The position numbers and the translations under genes were made by a program. From Streptomyces sp. CC0208 (GTDB lineage Bacteria > Actinomycetota > Actinomycetes > Streptomycetales > Streptomycetaceae), in assembly GCF_003443735.1 (NCBI RefSeq), contig NZ_CP031969.1:1736001-1800000 (forward strand): DNA of 64,000 nucleotides, given 5' to 3'. This document shows, one piece after another, positions 59,390-64,000 of this stretch (positions within the stretch are counted from its first letter, which is position 1; each line of letters opens with the position of its first letter). Under the pieces are notes generated by a model, which was not told the origin of the DNA, did not search any database, and saw only the letters and a program-made list of their open reading frames with translations.

Positions 59390-59806
59390 GTGAGCGGGGT
59401 CCGTCCCCCAGCTCGCGCGGCACCGCCAGCGCGAATTCGGCACATTGGAAATGAGAGTGCCTCTGACCTGCGCTTGTCGAGAGCTGCAGCGCTGATCAAT
59501 GCATGGGGCATTCGGCCGGCACCCCGGCGGGCGCAGTGCTTCTCGCGTCTCACGCTGCAGGTGTCCGCGGTCGTCGACCACCTGCGTTCCACCCTGGATC
59601 TGCCGGCCGCAGCGACCAAGGCCGTCGGCGGTGCGAAGAGCGTCGCGGGCCTTCTCGACGCACTCGACGAGCAGGATGAACCTCCGTCCGACGCGACCAT
59701 GCTCGCCGATCGCATCCGGGGCTGGCGTGACAGCAACCTCCTGAAGCATGTGCTCGACGAGTACGCCCTCCCCTCCATGCCGAAGATGGACCCACGACGA
59801 GATTAA
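59390..59806 (+). pseudogene. C-terminal gene fragment, family unknown
   Basis: Protein-like text starts near 59560 (LQVSAVVDHLRSTLDLPAAATKAVGG ... LADRIRGWRDSNLLKHVLDEYALPSMPKMDPRRD) and ends with TAA at 59804. The upstream half of the open frame looks non-coding and no start with a ribosome-binding site fits. Helical and charged. Probably the 3' remnant of a larger gene. Confidence 0.4.
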
Positions 59807-60362
59807 TGCCCTCTCAACTGCCGGGTGACGCGTAGTCAGTTGTCATGGGGTGCCCCGCCGTCGTACGGACACGGTGCCAGCCAGACTTCCCGGCTCACAG
59901 TGGGGAGTTCATCCCGTCGGGGCGGTCAGTAGTAGATGGGACCGAGCTCACCACCGCTGGCGATGATCGGAAAGTGCGCGCTGTGACGCCAGGTCGCTCG
60001 CCCCGTGGCGGCCGGCAACGGCGCTCCAATGTGCCCTGCCGCACCACCGTGGACTTCCGGTGCGGCGTGGCCGCGCGGCCTCGCGGGCCGGAAGCCTACT
60101 CCCGTGCCTTAGGGCACCTGCCTAAAGCAGCGAGCCGTGCCACTCCCGTGCCAGAACGGAGGTGATCACGTGTCGGGTGTGCCGGGCACGGGAGGGGACA
60201 GCGTCGCTTTCCTCCACGCTGTTGAGCTTCAGGGTGACCGTCCGGCCGGCAGAAAAAAGTTCTGTGGATGTTCGCGGCAACCTTTTCGGCCTCTCTGGCC
60301 ACTCAGTGGTGTCCGGCGCCAAGTGGTCCGGTCAGATGCAACAGTTGAAAGAGAGCACAGGC
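59807..60362. other. Gene-free upstream region of the CBM13 protein
   Basis: Holds several short dyads (60038-60066, GCCGCACC/GGTGCGGC; 60104-60117; 60143-60194, CTCCCGTGCC/GGCACGGGAG) and an A-run (60250-60260). Probably the control region for the gene at 60363. No gene found. Confidence 0.4.
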
Positions 60363-62222
60363 ATGTCCCTGGAACGAGAGCGCAGACATGTCCCCGGTCC
60401 ACCCTCGTCATCGACGGCGTCCCGCAGCGGCCACCGTGCCGACGGCGGTGCGCGCGGTGGCCGTTCGAAGCATCGTGGTCGTCGGTTGCTCGCGCGTCGG
60501 GGGCTCTGGGGAGGTCTCGCCATGGTGGTCGTGGCCGGGTCGGCTGTGGTGGTCAGCCAGGCTTCGGCAGACCAGAAAACCCTGGATCTGAAGAAGTGGT
60601 ACGTGCTGGTCAACCACAACAGCGGCAAGGTGCTGGACGACCGCGGCTCCGCCAGGAACGACGGCGCGGCGGTGGTGCAGTGGGCGCGCCACGGCGGGGC
60701 CAACCAGCAGTGGCGGTTCATCGACGCGGGTGACGGCTACTACCGGCTGCAGAACCGGACCTCCGGCAAGGTGCTGGACGACCTCGGCTGGTCGAAGACC
60801 GCCGGCTCCGCCCTCGTGCAGTGGAAAGACCTGAACGGCAGCAATCAGCAGTTCAAGCTGGCCAAGTCGTCCGGCGGCTACGTGCGTTTGGTCAATCGCT
60901 TCAGTGGCATGGCTGTCGGTGTCCACAAGGCCGTCAAGGCCAACGGGGCCAACGTTGTCCAGAACCGCGACCGGAGCGGCGCCGATCAGCAGTGGAAGCT
61001 CGTCGCGGTCGGAAACGTCAGCGGCGGCGGTACGCCCACCACGCCGAGCAGCAGCGCTCCCGCGAGCCCGACTCCGAGCGCCCCGCGCCCGTCGTCCTCG
61101 CCTTCGTCCGCGTCTCCGCCGCCCACGAGCGGTGGCGGCAGCTCGGCGAAGCGGTTCATGGGCAGCGACAAGGTAATCATCGGCGGCTCGATGACCGACG
61201 CCTCGGCGAACGCCGCGCCGTTCGACGCGCGCTACGCCTATGTGCACAGCCAGCCCGCGCCCTCGTCGGACTACTACACGGCAGCGAAGTGCAAGGACGG
61301 GTGGTCGAGCTGGTGGGGCTGCTGGAACGGCAGCACCACGGCGCCCGGCACATACGTGACCTGGCGGGACGAGGTGGCGTCCCAGGCGACGTACAAGGGC
61401 AGTTCGCGTCCGCAGAAGATGTTGTGGAGCTGGTACTCGTTGCGCGACCTCGGCGATGCGGCGGGCGAGGGCGACGGTCCGGGTGAGGTCAAGGCCATCA
61501 ACCGGGTCGACCTGCTCACCCGGTACATGAACGACTACCGTTTCTTCCTCCAGAAGATCGGCACGTCGCACGACGCGATCGACATCGAGCCCGACTTCTG
61601 GGGCTACGTCCGCTCGCTCGGCGACCCGCACAAGGTTGCCGCGCAGGTCTCCGCCGCGAATCCGAAGGACTGCGGATCACAGGAGAACAGCGCCGCCGGA
61701 CTCTCCCGCTGCCTGATCTCGATGGCCCACAAGTACGCGCCGAACACCGCCGCGGGGCTCCACCTCACCTGCTGGGACTGGCAGAACGACACCCAGAAAT
61801 GCGTCAAGGACTACGCGAGCCTCGGGGCGCAGGACGCCGACATCCTGGTCTCCGACGTGTCGGACCGCGACGCGGGCTGGTACGCACAGCCGGCCCACGG
61901 CGGCCGTAACACCTTCTGGACCGACCAGACGGCCGCTGACACGCTGAAGTTCTGGAAGACGATGGCCGAGTCCGTGGGCAAGCCGGTGGTCCTGTGGCAG
62001 ATCCCCGTGGGCAACATGGCGCAGAACAACACCCTCAACCACTACAAGGACGACAAGGTGGACTGGTTCTTCGCCCACATGGACCAGGTGGCGAACGCCC
62101 ATGTCGCCGGCCTGTTCTTCGGTCCGGGGCAGCAGGAACAGACCACGGTCGAGTCCGACGGCGGAAACCTGATCAACAAGACGATCGCCTATCACAACTC
62201 GGGTGGTACAGCGCTTAAGTGA
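60363..62222 (+). CDS. Secreted CBM13 protein with an unassigned TIM-barrel-like catalytic domain
   Basis: 619 aa from ATG 60363 (ATG 60336 possible). A long Arg/Ser-rich n-region and hydrophobic core (GLAMVVVAGSAVVVSQASA) form the signal peptide. CBM13 ricin trefoil about 72-215 with NQQWRF, NQQFKL and DQQWKL repeats. A Pro/Ser/Thr linker (about 222-258). The C-terminal domain (about 260-619) has a GH-like look: DAIDIEPDFWGYV, GLHLTCWDWQNDTQKC, ADILVSDVSDRDAGWY, VVLWQIPVGN, VAGLFFGPGQQEQ. I take Glu in IEPDFWGY as a catalytic candidate. I do not recognise a CAZy family. It lies beside hemicellulose enzymes, so plant cell wall substrate is likely. Confidence 0.7.
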   Translation: MSLERERRHVPGPPSSSTASRSGHRADGGARGGRSKHRGRRLLARRGLWGGLAMVVVAGSAVVVSQASADQKTLDLKKWYVLVNHNSGKVLDDRGSARNDGAAVVQWARHGGANQQWRFIDAGDGYYRLQNRTSGKVLDDLGWSKTAGSALVQWKDLNGSNQQFKLAKSSGGYVRLVNRFSGMAVGVHKAVKANGANVVQNRDRSGADQQWKLVAVGNVSGGGTPTTPSSSAPASPTPSAPRPSSSPSSASPPPTSGGGSSAKRFMGSDKVIIGGSMTDASANAAPFDARYAYVHSQPAPSSDYYTAAKCKDGWSSWWGCWNGSTTAPGTYVTWRDEVASQATYKGSSRPQKMLWSWYSLRDLGDAAGEGDGPGEVKAINRVDLLTRYMNDYRFFLQKIGTSHDAIDIEPDFWGYVRSLGDPHKVAAQVSAANPKDCGSQENSAAGLSRCLISMAHKYAPNTAAGLHLTCWDWQNDTQKCVKDYASLGAQDADILVSDVSDRDAGWYAQPAHGGRNTFWTDQTAADTLKFWKTMAESVGKPVVLWQIPVGNMAQNNTLNHYKDDKVDWFFAHMDQVANAHVAGLFFGPGQQEQTTVESDGGNLINKTIAYHNSGGTALK

Positions 62223-62500
62223 CGTGCTCCCCGCCTTGAAAGGCGAGGATTCCGGCCTTCCCCACCGGTTGGCGTGCCGCTACGCGGCGCGGTTTCCGGT
62301 GGGGAATCCGTGTTTTCCTGTTTCTTCGCGCTGTGCCAGAACGGATTCCGTGCAGGTCCGAATCCCGGATGTGCAGGGGCTTGGGATCGTCCACGGTGCC
62401 GCAGAGGGAGCAGGTCTGGGAGGTCGGCTCGAACCGGCCGGTCTTCACCAGCGCGCGCCCGTACCGTTGCGCCTTGTATTCCAGCATGCTCCCGTCACCG
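62215..62500 (-). pseudogene. TnpB (IS200/IS605-type OrfB) C-terminal remnant
   Basis: The minus strand reads MLEYKAQRYGRALVKTGRFEPTSQTCSLCG, the late RuvC/zinc-ribbon region of TnpB. PKPLHIRDSD then runs into a tail (RNRKTRIPHRKPRRVAARQPVGKAGILAFQGGEHVT) without the second CxxC or the last catalytic Asp, so there is an internal deletion. The N-terminal two-thirds are missing. Its stop overlaps the 3' end of the CBM13 gene. Confidence 0.7.
62223..62309. mobile_element. Right-end hairpins of an IS200/IS605-type element
   Basis: Nested dyads: CGCCTT/AAGGCG (62232-62245), GGATTCC/GGAATCC (62247-62309) and CCCCACCGG/CCGGTGGGG (62260-62304). This matches the subterminal palindromes and omega-RNA (reRNA) scaffold expected at the 3' end of tnpB. 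The boundary with chromosomal sequence is at about 62215-62225, at the stop codon of the CBM13 gene. Confidence 0.6.
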
Positions 62501-62565
62501 ACAGGCTCTCCACGGGGGAAAGGCCTATCCGCTCTGCCGGCCTCCTCACGGGCGCGTACCGCGCC

Positions 62566-62602
62566 GAAAGGCGCCCCCCTCTCTTCGAGGGGGGCGCCTT
62601 TC
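62566..62602 (-). terminator. Terminator of the right-edge GH62 gene
   Basis: A perfect 16-bp stem (GAAAGGCGCCCCCCTC / GAGGGGGGCGCCTTTC), loop TCTTC, 22 bp past the GH62 stop. Confidence 0.85.
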
Positions 62603-62624
62603 GTCGTCTTCGTCGGGCCGAGGG

Positions 62625-64000
62625 TCAGCGCTTCAGGGTGAGGACACCCGGCCGGTACGGCAGCTTCGCGTAATCGATGCCGTCCGATGAGGGGTTCCTG
62701 CCCTGGTAGAGGAACTGCAGGTTGCAGGGGTCGACGGTCATGGTCTGGTCGGGGTTGTTGCGGACCAGGTCGCCGTGGCTGATGTCGTTGGTCCAGGTGG
62801 CACCGCTGTTGGCCTTGCCCGCGAAGGGGCTGCTCTCGCTGCCGGCCTGTACGGCCCACGGGCCGTTCAGGCTGGAGGCCGTGAAGGAGCGGAAGTAGCG
62901 CCCGTTCGCACCCATCGCCTCGACGATCATGAGGTACTGGTTCTGGCCCTGGACCTTGTAGACCTCCGGCGCCTCGAACAGCTTCGCCTTCGTGTCGCTC
63001 ATGACCGTGGTGTACGAGGAGCCGAAGCTGCCCGGGAAGTTCCCGAGCGGCATGGTCGACTTGTAGATCTTGCCGTTGTCATCGGCGAAGAACAGGTACA
63101 TGTTCTGGTCGTCGGCGATCACGGTCGGGTCGATCGGGGCGCCCACGGGGAGGCTGCCGGTGAACAGCTCCTTCGGCGCGGACCAGCCATTGGGGTCGGT
63201 GGGGTCGCTGGACGTGCGGTAGCTGAAGGGCCAGGAGGTACCCCACCCGTTCGAGACCAGCACCCAGATGTTCTTGGGCGCGAAGTAGAACAGCTTGGGC
63301 GCCACCGCGGACCCGCTGATCTTGGTCTGGGTGGCCGTCGCCATGTCCGACCAGTCCGTGAACGGACGGAAGGTCATCGCGCCCCACTGCGATCCGGTGG
63401 AGGTGGTCGCGTAGACCAGGTGCTTGCCGTTGTACGTCACGGTGGTGAAGTCCTTCAGCGCGACCGACCCGTTCGCCGGTTCCGCCAGCGGGCCTGTCGA
63501 GGTCCACTTGTACGTCGACGGAAGAGCACAGGTGTCGCTCTTCGGCACCGCGGTCGTGTCGCTCTTCGGCGCCGCGGCCGGCTGGAAGTTCCAGCGCTGG
63601 TTGGCGCCGCCGTTGGTGTCCCAGATCTGGACGGGAGTGCCGTTGGCGGTCTTGCCGCCGGGGAGATCCAGCGCCCGGCCGCTGGCGACGTTGGTCAGCG
63701 TGTAGGTGCCGTCGCTGTTCCGGCTCGCCTTCCAGTGCTGGTGGGCGCCGCCGTTGGCGTCCCAGACCGTCAGCTTCGTCCCGTTGGCCGTCCGGCCGGC
63801 CGGCTCGTCCAGTACCCGGCCGCTGGCGACGTTGGTCAGCGTGTAGGAGCCGTCGCTGTTCTGGGTGGCCTTCCACTGCTGGTTGGAGGCGCCGCTGGCG
63901 TCCCACACCTGGAGCGGGGTGCCGTTGGCCTTCTGTCCGGCGGGCACGTCGAGAACGCGTCCGGCGGCCGCGTTGGAGAGCGTGTAGACGGTGCCGGAGG
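62625..64000 (-). CDS. CBM13-GH62 alpha-L-arabinofuranosidase, 5' end beyond the window
   Basis: 458 codons visible, open to the right edge. The N-terminal part consists of trefoil repeats ending NQQWKA, HQHWKA and NQRWNF (lacking signal peptide, which lies outside). Then a Ser/Thr/Asp repeat linker ([13 protein letters not shown]) and a GH62 domain from [29 protein letters not shown] to RPGVLTLKR, with IDPTVIADD and FEAPEVYKV intact. Very similar to the GH62 at 4862-6286, but with a different carbohydrate-binding module. Confidence 0.92.
   Translation of the reverse strand, partial: SGTVYTLSNAAAGRVLDVPAGQKANGTPLQVWDASGASNQQWKATQNSDGSYTLTNVASGRVLDEPAGRTANGTKLTVWDANGGAHQHWKASRNSDGTYTLTNVASGRALDLPGGKTANGTPVQIWDTNGGANQRWNFQPAAAPKSDTTAVPKSDTCALPSTYKWTSTGPLAEPANGSVALKDFTTVTYNGKHLVYATTSTGSQWGAMTFRPFTDWSDMATATQTKISGSAVAPKLFYFAPKNIWVLVSNGWGTSWPFSYRTSSDPTDPNGWSAPKELFTGSLPVGAPIDPTVIADDQNMYLFFADDNGKIYKSTMPLGNFPGSFGSSYTTVMSDTKAKLFEAPEVYKVQGQNQYLMIVEAMGANGRYFRSFTASSLNGPWAVQAGSESSPFAGKANSGATWTNDISHGDLVRNNPDQTMTVDPCNLQFLYQGRNPSSDGIDYAKLPYRPGVLTLKR

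Noticed and set aside
62215..62500. Functional TnpB nuclease
   Set aside because: N-terminal two-thirds, second CxxC and final catalytic Asp are missing.

Overview
The window is high-GC actinobacterial DNA and almost certainly a Streptomyces chromosome. Supporting signs are strong third-position GC bias, GTG and TTG starts, twin-arginine-secreted glycoside hydrolases, ANTAR/STAS, PucR, DUF2637, DUF6153 and YtrA-type GntR proteins, and the common Streptomyces intergenic repeat with core TTCCCCGCGCCCCT. No rRNA, tRNA or CRISPR array was seen.

Left edge (1-9.5 kb): an arabinan/hemicellulose degradation island. It holds a secreted GH43 with an arabinose-binding (CBM42) tail, the wreck of a second GH43/ricin-type gene, a Tat-secreted GH127/GH146-type beta-L-arabinofuranosidase with a beta-trefoil tail, a CBM13-GH62 arabinofuranosidase, about 0.9 kb of decayed fragments (GH27, FCD-type regulator, aldo/keto reductase) and a GH74 xyloglucanase. 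The right edge (60.3-64 kb) mirrors it: a secreted CBM13 protein with an unassigned catalytic-looking domain, a TnpB/IS605 remnant, and a second CBM13-GH62 running off the window.

Middle, left part (9.6-31.9 kb): a YtrA-type GntR/ABC exporter operon whose promoter-operator is duplicated in front of a deleted copy; an SDR/XRE divergent pair; the mutA-mutB-meaB operon (methylmalonyl-CoA to succinyl-CoA); a STAS-ANTAR fusion divergent from a small winged-helix protein; a rifamycin monooxygenase (rox-like) gene with a recognisable rifamycin-associated element; two CNNM/HlyC-type membrane proteins; a TatA-like protein; and a copper-flavoured stretch (His-rich membrane protein, YcnI, DUF6153, DUF305).

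Middle, right part (32-58 kb): a purine oxidation unit on the minus strand (three xanthine dehydrogenase subunits, NCS2 permease, XdhC maturation factor) divergent from a PucR regulator; an FCD-type regulator divergent from an FhuF-like iron-sulfur protein with a DmdR/DtxR-type iron box; a DUF2637 membrane protein convergent with an RsbW-like ATPase; two secreted proteins; a membrane-anchored XRE protein ending in a MITE; a poxB-type enzyme; a probable pseudophosphatase; an F420-type PPOX protein; an ogt/Ada-AlkA alkylation-repair pair; and rsgA preceded by a 22-codon ORF.

Most notable for follow-up: the rox/RAE unit, the MITE sitting exactly at a shared CTAG double stop of convergent genes, the duplicated and deleted GntR operon, the 22-codon ORF ahead of rsgA, the unassigned CBM13-linked enzyme, and the TnpB 3' end with its terminal hairpins abutting that enzyme gene.
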